Source: Clostridia bacterium (GTDB taxonomy: Bacteria > Bacillota > Clostridia > Oscillospirales > Acutalibacteraceae). Taken from it: 60,093 nt of DNA. Position numbers and translations under genes: made by a program. The stretch is from the NCBI GenBank assembly GCA_017624735.1, contig JAGAMK010000025.1:1-60093 (forward strand). Reading direction: 5' to 3'. Below are positions 34,873-42,373 of this stretch, piece by piece. Every line of letters starts with the position of its first letter. The first letter of the stretch is position 1. The notes beneath the pieces were generated by a model. The model had not been told where the DNA came from. It did no database searches and worked only from the letters and a program-made list of their open reading frames with translations.

Positions 34873-34878
34873 AATTTC

Positions 34879-34907
34879 TTGCATTAAAGCCTTTGGTAGT
34901 GTATAAT
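34879..34907 (+). promoter_or_regulatory. Promoter for the yhaM-like gene
   Basis: TTGCAT (34879-34884) and TATAAT (34902-34907) are 17 bases apart. The predicted transcript starts near 34914. Confidence 0.6.
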
Positions 34908-34924
34908 TTGATATGTAAACTATG

Positions 34925-34960
34925 AAAGGACATACACACTGTTTTTGTGTGTTTATACTT
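34925..34960 (+). promoter_or_regulatory. Ribosome site separated from the start by a hairpin
   Basis: AAAGGA (34925-34930) is 30 bases from the ATG at 34961. ACACAC (34934-34939) pairs with GTGTGT (34947-34952) between them. Folding would bring the effective spacing to about 11 bases. Confidence 0.4.
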
Positions 34961-35926
34961 ATGAATTTTAAAGAAATTGGAAATAACGGTCTTGTTGAAG
35001 GCTATGCAGTCATAAAACAATGTGATAAAAAGATGGCTAAAAATGGAAATGCTTATCTCGACCTTGTGCTTTCAGATAAAGAGGGCGAAATCTTTGCAAA
35101 ACTTTGGGATTATAACGAAGTATCCCACGGTAAATATGAAGCAGATATGTTTGTTAAAGTAAGAGGTCAGATTTCACAGTATAACGGTCACGACCAGCTT
35201 AGAATTGAAAGAATCCGTCCTGTAATTGAAGACGACAATGTTGACATTTCTGATTATGTTAAATCTGCTGATTATAGTGGCGAAGATATGTTTAATCATC
35301 TTGTTTCATTGGTTAATGCATTTAAAGATGAAGATTTGAAAAAGATTGTATCATATCTTCTCAAAGAGAATAAAGAGAAAATTCTCTATTTTCCTGCTGC
35401 TTTCAGACTTCATCACGCAATCCGTTGCGGACTTTTGATGCACACAACATCAATAGTTAAACTCTGTGAGGGTGTTTGCAAAGTTTATCCTTTTGTTAAT
35501 CGTGAGTTGCTTGTTTCAGGTGCAATTTTACACGATATCGCAAAAACAGTTGAGTTTGATGTTGGTGAAACAGGAATTGCATCCGGTTATACAGTTGAAG
35601 GTAATCTTATAGGACATCTTGTAATGGGTGCTATGATGGTTAAAGAAGCAGCAAAGAAACTTGCTATCGATAATGAAAAGTCCATGCTTTTACAACATAT
35701 GATTATTTCACATCATGGTGAGCCTGAATTTGGTGCTGCTGTAAGACCATTGTTTTTGGAGGCAGAACTTCTTTCACAGCTTGACTCGATGGATGCAACT
35801 GTTTATGAAATTATGGATGCTGTAAGCAACGTCCAGCAAGGTGAGTTTACAAACAGACTCTGGGCATTGAATGACAGGAAGTTCTACAGATACAATGATG
35901 CAACTTTAAAGGTTGACATTTTGTAA
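34961..35926 (+). CDS. yhaM: YhaM family 3'-5' exoribonuclease (OB fold plus HD domain)
   Basis: The 321-residue protein has an N-terminal OB-fold nucleic-acid-binding domain (about 1-95; KNGNAYLDLVLSDKEGEIFAKLWD) and an HD hydrolase domain (about 140-300; FRLHHAIRCGLLMHT, GAILHDIAKTVEFD, HHGEPEFG). This is the layout of YhaM, a manganese-dependent exonuclease that trims RNA and DNA from the 3' end. The start at 34961 matches the family's N terminus; an in-frame ATG at 34922 would add 13 residues. It has its own promoter and no close partner. Confidence 0.9.
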   Translation: MNFKEIGNNGLVEGYAVIKQCDKKMAKNGNAYLDLVLSDKEGEIFAKLWDYNEVSHGKYEADMFVKVRGQISQYNGHDQLRIERIRPVIEDDNVDISDYVKSADYSGEDMFNHLVSLVNAFKDEDLKKIVSYLLKENKEKILYFPAAFRLHHAIRCGLLMHTTSIVKLCEGVCKVYPFVNRELLVSGAILHDIAKTVEFDVGETGIASGYTVEGNLIGHLVMGAMMVKEAAKKLAIDNEKSMLLQHMIISHHGEPEFGAAVRPLFLEAELLSQLDSMDATVYEIMDAVSNVQQGEFTNRLWALNDRKFYRYNDATLKVDIL

Positions 35927-35968
35927 TAAATTTTTAAGGGGAAAATTAAAATAAAAGGGGAAAGTGTT

Positions 35969-36994
35969 ATGAGAAATAATTTTGTGGACAAACCCGTTGA
36001 CCTTTTGAATGCAGACGGAAGTCTTAAAGAAATTGGATGGTCAACAAAACAAGTATGGAAATATGACAAAAAGGCGATTAAGTCAAATGTTTTCAGAATT
36101 AAAGAGTGGGACTATTATCTTGTTTTAGCACAGGATTTCGGTGTTGCATTCACGGTTTCTGATTTGGGCTTTGCAGGACTTCATTCCGTGTCGTTCCTTG
36201 ATTTTAAAACACCTTGTGAAACAACAAAGAGTGAAATGCCATTCTTTACAATGGGTAAAACAAATATGCCACCAACAAGTAGTGAAGGTAATGTTCATTT
36301 CGGCAACAAAAACCTTACTCTTGATTACATTAAAACTGACGGACAAAGAAGAATTGTTTGTACATACAAGAATTTTAAAGATGGTAAAGATTTTAAATGT
36401 GACATCTGTCTTGACCAACCTGATATGGATTCAATGGTTATCACAATTCCTTGGCAGAAGAATAAGAGATGCTTCTATTATAACCAAAAAATCAATTGTA
36501 TGAGAGCATCAGGTTGGGTAACAGTTGGCGATGAAAAATATGAGTTCAACCCAGCAACTGACTTTGGTACTCTTGACTGGGGACGTGGTGTATGGACTTA
36601 CGATAACACATGGTTCTGGGGTTCAGGTAACTGCGATTTGGATGGTCACGCATTCGGATTTAATATCGGTTATGGTTTTGGTGATAACTCTGCAGCAACA
36701 GAGAATATCCTTTTCTATGACGGTGTTGCACACAAACTTGACGATATCTATTTCAATATGCCTGAAAACGGAAGTTATACAGACCCATGGACATTCTCAT
36801 CATCCGACGGTAGATTTGAAATGGACTTTGTGCCGATAATTGACCGTAGTGCATTTATCGATTTTAAGGCAATTATCTCTGACCAGCATCAGGTTTTCGG
36901 CAGAATGAGTGGTAAAGCAGTCCTTGACGACGGAACAGTTCTCGAAATTAAAGATATGCTTATGTTCGCAGAAAAAGTGCATAACAGATATTGA
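35969..36994 (+). CDS. DUF2804 family protein
   Basis: The 341-residue protein matches the family DUF2804. Typical segments are IKEWDYYLVLAQDFGVAFTVSDLGF near the N terminus, FYYNQKINCMRASGWV and the conserved LDWGRGVWTYDNTWFWGSG near residue 205, and HQVFGRMSGKAVLDDG near the end. The fold is probably two lipocalin-like barrels. No signal peptide is present. Function is unknown. It is a single-gene unit: about 40 bases follow the yhaM stop and a strong terminator closes it. Confidence 0.88.
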   Translation: MRNNFVDKPVDLLNADGSLKEIGWSTKQVWKYDKKAIKSNVFRIKEWDYYLVLAQDFGVAFTVSDLGFAGLHSVSFLDFKTPCETTKSEMPFFTMGKTNMPPTSSEGNVHFGNKNLTLDYIKTDGQRRIVCTYKNFKDGKDFKCDICLDQPDMDSMVITIPWQKNKRCFYYNQKINCMRASGWVTVGDEKYEFNPATDFGTLDWGRGVWTYDNTWFWGSGNCDLDGHAFGFNIGYGFGDNSAATENILFYDGVAHKLDDIYFNMPENGSYTDPWTFSSSDGRFEMDFVPIIDRSAFIDFKAIISDQHQVFGRMSGKAVLDDGTVLEIKDMLMFAEKVHNRY

Positions 36995-37016
36995 TATTAA
37001 ACTATAATAAAATAAC

Positions 37017-37051
37017 TAGGCTCCCTTGCGTGAAAAAGGGAGCCTATTTTT
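37017..37051. terminator. Bidirectional intrinsic terminator
   Basis: TAGGCTCCCTT (37017-37027) pairs with AAGGGAGCCTA (37036-37046), followed by five T. It lies between the convergent DUF2804 and mmcQ-like genes. Confidence 0.9.
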
Positions 37052-37421
37052 AATCTTCATTCAGTTTTCTTTGTAAATATTTCGGTAACTTGCCAACAAC
37101 TACTTCGTAACTATGGTCAATCATTTCAAATATTGTTTCGTCAGGTACTGAACCGTCAAGCGGAAAAGTATTGAAATATGGTTGTTGAACGGGTGGACAA
37201 TGATAGCCTCTCACAACAATATCAGGAAACATTTGTCTGTAAAACTGACCTGTCATAGCATCACATTTTAAAGTAACTGTATCTTTGCCTTTTAACTGAA
37301 AAAATTGTGCAAAAATTTTCTTTTCAACTTTAATGATTTCTGAATCTGGTCCAAATGGATAGTCAATGTATGCACCGTTTTTATTAAGACAATATTCTAT
37401 TAGTTCTTGAGGTGTTTTCAT
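37050..37421 (-). CDS. MmcQ/YjbR family protein
   Basis: The 123-residue protein has the YjbR/MmcQ (CyaY-like fold) pattern: a start of ELIEYCLNKNGAYIDYPFGPDSEIIKV, KIFAQFFQLKGKDTVTLKCD and a conserved RGYHCPPVQQPYFNTFPLDG in the second half. Members have been proposed to bind DNA, but the role is not established. Its ATG overlaps the trmL stop by four bases (ATGA), so the two are co-translated. Confidence 0.88.
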   Translation of the reverse strand: MKTPQELIEYCLNKNGAYIDYPFGPDSEIIKVEKKIFAQFFQLKGKDTVTLKCDAMTGQFYRQMFPDIVVRGYHCPPVQQPYFNTFPLDGSVPDETIFEMIDHSYEVVVGKLPKYLQRKLNED

Positions 37422-37924
37422 TGTTGGTCTGCCCAGTTATAATTTCTCAACTCGCCACTTTCAAGGAGTTGAGGATAATCCCATTGTCTTAATGTTTCGT
37501 AAACACCAATCGCCACGGCATTTGAAAGATTAAGGCTTCTTGCCTCGTCAATCATAGGGATTCTAACGCATTTATCAGCATTTTCAAAAAGCAATTTTTC
37601 AGGCAATCCTGCTGTTTCCTTGCCAAAAACAAGATATGTATTATCAGGATATTTTACATCAGAATGTCTTTTTTGTGCTTTTGTTGAAAAATAGAAGAAA
37701 TTTCCACCTTTATTTTTCTCAAAAAATTCTTCCATAGTATCATAGTAAGTGATGTCAAGCAGATACCAATAATCAAGACCTGCTCTTTTGAGTTTCTTAT
37801 CATCAGGAGTGAATCCCATTTTACCAACAAGATGAAGTCTTGCACCGGTTGCAGCACAGGTTCTTGCAACATTACCTGTATTCTGTGGGATTTCAGGCTC
37901 AACCATAACTATATTCAATATCAT
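37418..37924 (-). CDS. trmL: tRNA (cytidine/uridine-34 2'-O)-methyltransferase TrmL
   Basis: The 168-residue SPOUT-class enzyme methylates the ribose of the wobble base in tRNA-Leu. The knot-forming motifs are EPEIPQNTGNVARTCAATGARLHLV at the N terminus, YLVFGKETAGLPEKLL near residue 100 and RIPMIDEARSLNLSNAVAIGVYE near residue 120. The length matches the minimal SPOUT fold without an extra domain. The ATG at 37924 follows AAGGTGA; a GTG at 37933 is also in frame. It leads a two-gene unit with mmcQ. Confidence 0.94.
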   Translation of the reverse strand: MILNIVMVEPEIPQNTGNVARTCAATGARLHLVGKMGFTPDDKKLKRAGLDYWYLLDITYYDTMEEFFEKNKGGNFFYFSTKAQKRHSDVKYPDNTYLVFGKETAGLPEKLLFENADKCVRIPMIDEARSLNLSNAVAIGVYETLRQWDYPQLLESGELRNYNWADQQ

Positions 37925-37962
37925 TTTTATCACCTTGAATTTTTAAAATTTTTCTAAATAAA

Positions 37963-37991
37963 AGTATAACATTTTTAGAAATAATTTTAAA
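37963..37991 (-). promoter_or_regulatory. Promoter for trmL-mmcQ
   Basis: On the minus strand TTTAAA (37986-37991) and TATACT (37963-37968) are 17 bases apart. Confidence 0.5.
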
Positions 37992-38032
37992 TACAAAATC
38001 ATAATTTTTTTATTTCTTTTTCTAAAAATATT

Positions 38033-38060
38033 ATTGCTCATTAATTTTTTTGTGAGCAAT
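38033..38060 (+). promoter_or_regulatory. Inverted repeat before the 59-residue gene
   Basis: ATTGCTCA (38033-38040) and TGAGCAAT (38053-38060) are perfect inverted copies around a T-rich 12-base spacer, just before AAAAGGAGG. It may be an operator or a leader hairpin. Confidence 0.45.
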
Positions 38061-38081
38061 CTGTGAAAAGGAGGAAGAAAA

Positions 38082-38261
38082 ATGGATAAGAAACAAGTTG
38101 GTAAAGTTGTAGGTGCAACAATGCTTGCAGGTACAGCGGCAATGGCAGTAACAAGTTCAATGACTGACAAAAACACTAAAAAGAAGATGAAGAAAACAGC
38201 AAAAAAGGCAATGAACACGGTTAATGATGTTGTTGATAGCGTTAACAAAATGATGAACTAA
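38082..38261 (+). CDS. 59-residue small basic protein
   Basis: A frame just under 60 codons starts at an ATG preceded by a strong AAAAGGAGGAAG site. It encodes MDKKQVGKVV, a short hydrophobic Ala/Gly-rich helix (GATMLAGTAAMAVTSS), a basic run NTKKKMKKTAKKAM and an acidic-ended helix VNDVVDSVNKMM. It resembles YtxH-like small envelope proteins in composition only. It ends 11 bases before pdaA, so it may share that gene's transcript and a role in sporulation, but this is inferred. Confidence 0.7.
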   Translation: MDKKQVGKVVGATMLAGTAAMAVTSSMTDKNTKKKMKKTAKKAMNTVNDVVDSVNKMMN

Positions 38262-38272
38262 GGTGAACACAA

Positions 38273-39148
38273 ATGAAAAAGAGTTTGCAATTAGTTTGTG
38301 TAATAATTTGTATATCATTACTTTGTTCCTGTGAAAGGCTAAATACACCAAAATATGAAAAAGTAACTGAAGAAAGTGTCACCCAAGAAGAAAACACAAG
38401 TTTACAGCCTGACACAACGGTGAATATTACACCAATGGGCAACAATCTGAACGAAAAGAAATCCCATAGTTATGGTGTAGCGAAAGACGGAAAACCAAAC
38501 GAAATATCAGTAAATGCCCAGAAATATTTTGATGATAATAAATTAAAAGCTTTCTGCCTTGATACAAAATCAAATGATAAAATAATGTATCTGACTTTTG
38601 ATTGTGGTTATGAAAATGGTTACACATCAAAAATACTTGATGTATTGAAAGAAAAAGGTGTAAATGCTGCTTTTTTCTGTACTTTACCACAGGTTAAAGA
38701 GAATCCCGAGTTGATAAAGAGAATGATAAATGAAGGTCATATTGTGGGAAATCACTCTGTAACACATCCATCATTTGCAGAAATTTCTGTCGAGCAAATG
38801 AAAACAGAAATCAAAGGAATGGAAGACTATTTAAAAAGTAATTTTAATTATAGCGAACCTTATTTCAGATTCCCAAAGGGTGAATATACCGACCTTGCGT
38901 TAAAGACAGTAGAAGATTTGGGATATACCAGTATTTTTTGGTCGTTAGCATATGCCGATTGGGATTTGAACAACCAAAAAGGTGAACAATATGCCTTTGA
39001 TAAAGTGACCTCAAGATTTCATCCCGGTGCTGTAATTCTTTTGCATTCCGTTTCACCTGATAATGCGAATGCGTTAGCAAGGACTATTGATGAAGCGAGA
39101 AAACAAGGATATGAATTTAAATCGTTGAGAGAATATGTGTCGAATTAA
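38273..39148 (+). CDS. pdaA: PdaA-like polysaccharide deacetylase lipoprotein
   Basis: The 291-residue protein has a lipoprotein signal ending LLCSC and a NodB-type deacetylase domain (about 105-285). It has TFDCGYENGYT, where a Cys replaces the metal-binding Asp of the usual TFDDG just as PdaA has Asn, then GNHSVTHPSF with the two metal His, PYFRFPKGEYT and VILLHSVS. PdaA removes the acetyl group from muramic acid on the way to the muramic-delta-lactam of spore cortex. The Cys substitution and the YENGYT string argue for PdaA rather than chitin deacetylase. Confidence 0.87.
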   Translation: MKKSLQLVCVIICISLLCSCERLNTPKYEKVTEESVTQEENTSLQPDTTVNITPMGNNLNEKKSHSYGVAKDGKPNEISVNAQKYFDDNKLKAFCLDTKSNDKIMYLTFDCGYENGYTSKILDVLKEKGVNAAFFCTLPQVKENPELIKRMINEGHIVGNHSVTHPSFAEISVEQMKTEIKGMEDYLKSNFNYSEPYFRFPKGEYTDLALKTVEDLGYTSIFWSLAYADWDLNNQKGEQYAFDKVTSRFHPGAVILLHSVSPDNANALARTIDEARKQGYEFKSLREYVSN

Positions 39149-39243
39149 CAAAAATTATCAATAATAATAAAGGATAAACGGATAACACTATTACTGCAAA
39201 CGCAATTAATATATAAATTTAATTGATAAGGGGTGTAATTGAG

Positions 39244-39438
39244 ATGTCAAGAGGTAATAAAAGCGTAGTACCTGAGGCTCGTGAAGCTCTCAACCGTTTT
39301 AAGATGGAAGCTGCATCTGAAGTTGGCGTAAACCTTAAAGATGGTTACAATGGTGACCTTACTTCAAAGCAGGCAGGTTCTGTTGGCGGACAGATGGTTA
39401 AAAAGATGATTAAGTCATACGAAGAAAATATGAGATAA
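39244..39438 (+). CDS. Small acid-soluble spore protein, alpha/beta type
   Basis: The 64-residue protein coats and protects spore DNA. Two conserved blocks are present: EALNRFKMEAASEVGVNL, which contains the site cut by GPR, and SKQAGSVGGQMVKKMIKSYEE. The expected protease is encoded at 32761. The ATG at 39244 follows AAGGGGTG; an upstream frame extension has no start signal. Expression should be forespore-specific (SigG) but I could not place a convincing SigG promoter. Confidence 0.95.
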   Translation: MSRGNKSVVPEAREALNRFKMEAASEVGVNLKDGYNGDLTSKQAGSVGGQMVKKMIKSYEENMR

Positions 39439-39459
39439 CAAATTTCTGATTAATTTAAG

Positions 39460-39491
39460 AACCCGATGGGAAATATCCTGTCGGGTTCGAA
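39460..39491 (+). terminator. Intrinsic terminator after the SASP gene
   Basis: AACCCGA (39460-39466) pairs with TCGGGTT (39481-39487) with an inner GGA/TCC; the T tail is short. Confidence 0.7.
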
Positions 39492-39528
39492 TTTTAGCAA
39501 AAAATTAAAAATAAATCTTAAAAAAGTA

Positions 39529-39557
39529 TTGGAAAAATATTTATAATGTTATATAAT
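39529..39557 (+). promoter_or_regulatory. Promoter for hprK
   Basis: TTGGAA (39529-39534) and TATAAT (39552-39557) are 17 bases apart. Confidence 0.6.
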
Positions 39558-39594
39558 ATTTTAAATATATTTGTATAAAGGGGAGGTAGGCGCT

Positions 39595-40563
39595 TTGGCA
39601 TCAAAATATTCTGTTTCTTTGGAAAAAATAATTAATGAATTTGGTTTGGAAACAATATATTTACCATGTGACGCATCTGAACTTTCAATAACATCTCAAG
39701 AGGTAAATCGTCCGGGACTTTTACTTGCAGGTAACGATAAATACTTTGACCCTGCAAGAGTTCAATATCTTGGATTTTCAGAATTTGAATTTATAAAATC
39801 TTTCAGTAAGGAACAACAACTTGAATGTATTGAACGACTTTTCAGTAAACAACCATCCGTTGTTATTATCACAAGAAGTCTTGAACCACTTGAAGGTATG
39901 ATTGACTGTGCAAAGAAATACCAAGTTCCCGTTATCAGAACGGCAGAATCAACATCTGCAAGTATGTCAACACTTATATACTTCCTCGGTACCGCTTTGG
40001 CACCACGAATTACCCGTCATGGTGTTCTTGTTGAGGTTTATGGTGAAGGTGTTCTTATTGTTGGTGATAGTGGTGTTGGTAAAAGTGAAACTGCTATTGA
40101 ATTGATTAAACGTGGACATCGTCTTATTGCTGACGATGCCGTTGAAATAAGAAAAGCATCGGCTAAAACTCTCGTTGGTTCAGCACCTGATAATATTCGT
40201 CATTTCATTGAACTTCGAGGCATAGGTATTATAAATGCTCGTCGTCTTTTTGGTATGGGTGCTGTTAAGCTTACTGAAAAAATCAATATGGTTATTCAGC
40301 TTGAGCCTTGGGACAGTTCAAAAGTCTATGACCGCATGGGACTTGATAATGAGTACATAACAATTATGGACGTTAAAATCCCGCTGACTGTTGTGCCTGT
40401 TAAACCGGGACGAAATCTTGCAGTTATTATTGAATGTGCTGCAATGAATAACAGACAAAAGAAAATGGGCTATAATGCAGCCCGTGAATTGCTTCATCAT
40501 CTTGGTATGGATGAAGGTTATGAGCCAAAATCTCACGAGATAGATATCTGGCAAAATTATTAA
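39595..40563 (+). CDS. hprK: HPr kinase/phosphorylase
   Basis: The 322-residue enzyme phosphorylates Ser46 of HPr and reverses it, controlling sugar uptake and carbon catabolite repression through CcpA. The N-terminal domain (about 1-130) is followed by the kinase domain with RHGVLVEVYG, Walker A GDSGVGKSE near residue 155, the family signature ELRGIGIINARRLFGMGAV near residue 204, and the K3 loop VPVKPGRNLAVIIECAAMN. The start is the TTG at 39595, eight bases after GGGGAGG, which itself excludes the TTG at 39571. It heads the hprK-murB-rapZ-whiA run. Confidence 0.95.
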   Translation: MASKYSVSLEKIINEFGLETIYLPCDASELSITSQEVNRPGLLLAGNDKYFDPARVQYLGFSEFEFIKSFSKEQQLECIERLFSKQPSVVIITRSLEPLEGMIDCAKKYQVPVIRTAESTSASMSTLIYFLGTALAPRITRHGVLVEVYGEGVLIVGDSGVGKSETAIELIKRGHRLIADDAVEIRKASAKTLVGSAPDNIRHFIELRGIGIINARRLFGMGAVKLTEKINMVIQLEPWDSSKVYDRMGLDNEYITIMDVKIPLTVVPVKPGRNLAVIIECAAMNNRQKKMGYNAARELLHHLGMDEGYEPKSHEIDIWQNY

Positions 40564-40581
40564 AGAAAGAAGGAAAATTCA

Positions 40582-41487
40582 GTGTATAAAGAGATTGCAT
40601 TATTTGCTGAAAATTTAGGAGCAACAGCCGAATTCAATGCTCCAATGAAGAAATACACAAGTTTCAAATGTGGCGGTAATGCAAGTCTTTTGATTATACC
40701 TGATTCTTCTGATTCACTACAAAAAATAATTTCATACTGCGATACAAAAAACATTAAACCATTGATTATTGGAAATGGCTCTAATCTTTTGGTTACTGAC
40801 AATGGTATTGATAATGTTGTAATTAAAATAGGTTCTCAAATGTCAAAAATAGAGTTGCTTGATGAAACAACTGTTTTTTGCGAAGCAGGAGCATCATTAA
40901 AAAGTCTTTGTATGTTTGCGCTTGAAAATTCACTTTCCGGTCTTGAATTTGCTTATGGAATACCGGGTACACTTGGTGGTGCAGTATATATGAATGCAGG
41001 TGCTTATGGGGGAGAAATGAAGGATGTTTTATTTTCTTGTAAGCATATTGATGCAGACGGAAACATTGGTGAATTGTCACAGGATGAACTTGACTTGAGA
41101 TATCGTGGCAGTGTATATACAGACAATGGCTATACAATCATTTCATCAGTTATGAAACTCAAAAAGGCAGAAAAGTCCGATATCAAATCTGCTATGGATG
41201 ATAAACTTCAAAGAAGAAAAGATAAACAACCTTTGGAGTATCCAAGTGCAGGAAGTACATTCAAGAGACCTGAAGGTTATTTTGCAGGAGCGCTGATTGA
41301 AGAAAGTGGTCTCAAAGGATATGCAGTAGGTGGGGCGCAGGTCAGCGAAAAACACGCAGGTTTTGTTATAAATAAAAACAAAGCAACAGCAACAGATGTT
41401 ATCACTCTTATCAAGGATGTTCAAAAAATAGTTTTTGATAAATTTGGAGTAATGCTTGAAACAGAAGTTAAAATTATAGGCGAATAG
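40582..41487 (+). CDS. murB: UDP-N-acetylenolpyruvoylglucosamine reductase MurB
   Basis: The 301-residue flavoenzyme reduces enolpyruvyl-UDP-GlcNAc to UDP-MurNAc. Features are MKKYTSFKCGGNASLL and GNGSNLLVTDNGI in the FAD-binding domain, GIPGTLGGAVYMNAGAYGGE, the catalytic Ser in YPSAGSTFKRP near residue 225, and a final Glu in ETEVKIIGE. The absence of the extra loop marks it as type II, usual in Firmicutes. The start is a GTG after AAGGAAAA. It follows hprK by 18 bases. Confidence 0.96.
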   Translation: MYKEIALFAENLGATAEFNAPMKKYTSFKCGGNASLLIIPDSSDSLQKIISYCDTKNIKPLIIGNGSNLLVTDNGIDNVVIKIGSQMSKIELLDETTVFCEAGASLKSLCMFALENSLSGLEFAYGIPGTLGGAVYMNAGAYGGEMKDVLFSCKHIDADGNIGELSQDELDLRYRGSVYTDNGYTIISSVMKLKKAEKSDIKSAMDDKLQRRKDKQPLEYPSAGSTFKRPEGYFAGALIEESGLKGYAVGGAQVSEKHAGFVINKNKATATDVITLIKDVQKIVFDKFGVMLETEVKIIGE

Positions 41488-41500
41488 GGGAGCGACAAAA

Positions 41501-42361
41501 ATGCAGCTTGTAATTGTTACCGGAATGTCCGGAGCAGGAAAATCAAGAGTAATTGACTCACTAGAAGATATTGGTTTTTTCTGCGTGGATAATATGACAC
41601 CAAAGCTTATACCAACATTCGTGCAGATACTTAACGATTCTGCTGAAATCAGAGAAAAAGTTGCCATTGTTGCCGATGTTCGTCTAGGAGGTTCTTTTTC
41701 CCATCTCTTTGCTGCGCTTGAAGAGTTGAAAAGGATGGAATGTGAATATAAGGTCCTTTTTATAGATGCTGATAATGATGTTATTCTCCGTCGTTATCAA
41801 GAAACACGTAGAAAACATCCACTTTCTAAGTTTGATGCATCTAAATCATTGCAAGATATCATTGTACAAGAACGAGAAATGTTGAAAGAGGCAAGGGATA
41901 TTGCAGATTTTATTATTGATACTTCATATCTATCAACGTCTCAGCTTAAAGAAAGAGTTGCTAAACTTTTCTTTGAAGATGTTGCGAGTACAATGAAGAT
42001 TAGTGTTCTTTCTTTTGGATTTAAGTATGGTGCACCAAAAGACTCGGACTTGGTATTTGATGTTCGTTGTTTGCCAAATCCATTCTATGTGCCGGAACTT
42101 AAACATCAAACTGGACTTGATAAGCCTGTTTATGATTATGTAATGAGTTTTGATGAAGCGAAAGGACTTGAGCCTAAACTTCTCGACTTGATTTCATATC
42201 TTGTACCATTGTACAGAAGTGAAGGCAAAAGTCAGCTTACGATTTCTGTGGGATGCACTGGTGGTAAACATCGTTCAGTTGTGTTTGCAGAAAAAGTACA
42301 TAAAAAAATCAAGGAAGATGGATTTAATGTATCTGTATATCACAGAGATATAAATAGATAA
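41501..42361 (+). CDS. rapZ: RapZ/YvcJ family nucleotide-binding protein
   Basis: The 286-residue protein has an N-terminal P-loop (VTGMSGAGKSRVIDSLEDIGFF), a second nucleotide-associated segment DNDVILRRYQETRRKHPL near residue 85, and a C-terminal domain with FKYGAPKDSDLVFDVRCLPNPF and the conserved GCTGGKHRSVVFAE. In E. coli RapZ directs RNase E to a small RNA that controls glmS; in Firmicutes (YvcJ) it hydrolyses nucleotides and its role is less clear. Usually glmR/yvcK lies between rapZ and whiA; here whiA follows after 12 bases. Confidence 0.94.
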   Translation: MQLVIVTGMSGAGKSRVIDSLEDIGFFCVDNMTPKLIPTFVQILNDSAEIREKVAIVADVRLGGSFSHLFAALEELKRMECEYKVLFIDADNDVILRRYQETRRKHPLSKFDASKSLQDIIVQEREMLKEARDIADFIIDTSYLSTSQLKERVAKLFFEDVASTMKISVLSFGFKYGAPKDSDLVFDVRCLPNPFYVPELKHQTGLDKPVYDYVMSFDEAKGLEPKLLDLISYLVPLYRSEGKSQLTISVGCTGGKHRSVVFAEKVHKKIKEDGFNVSVYHRDINR

Positions 42362-42373
42362 AGGGTTTTCAAT

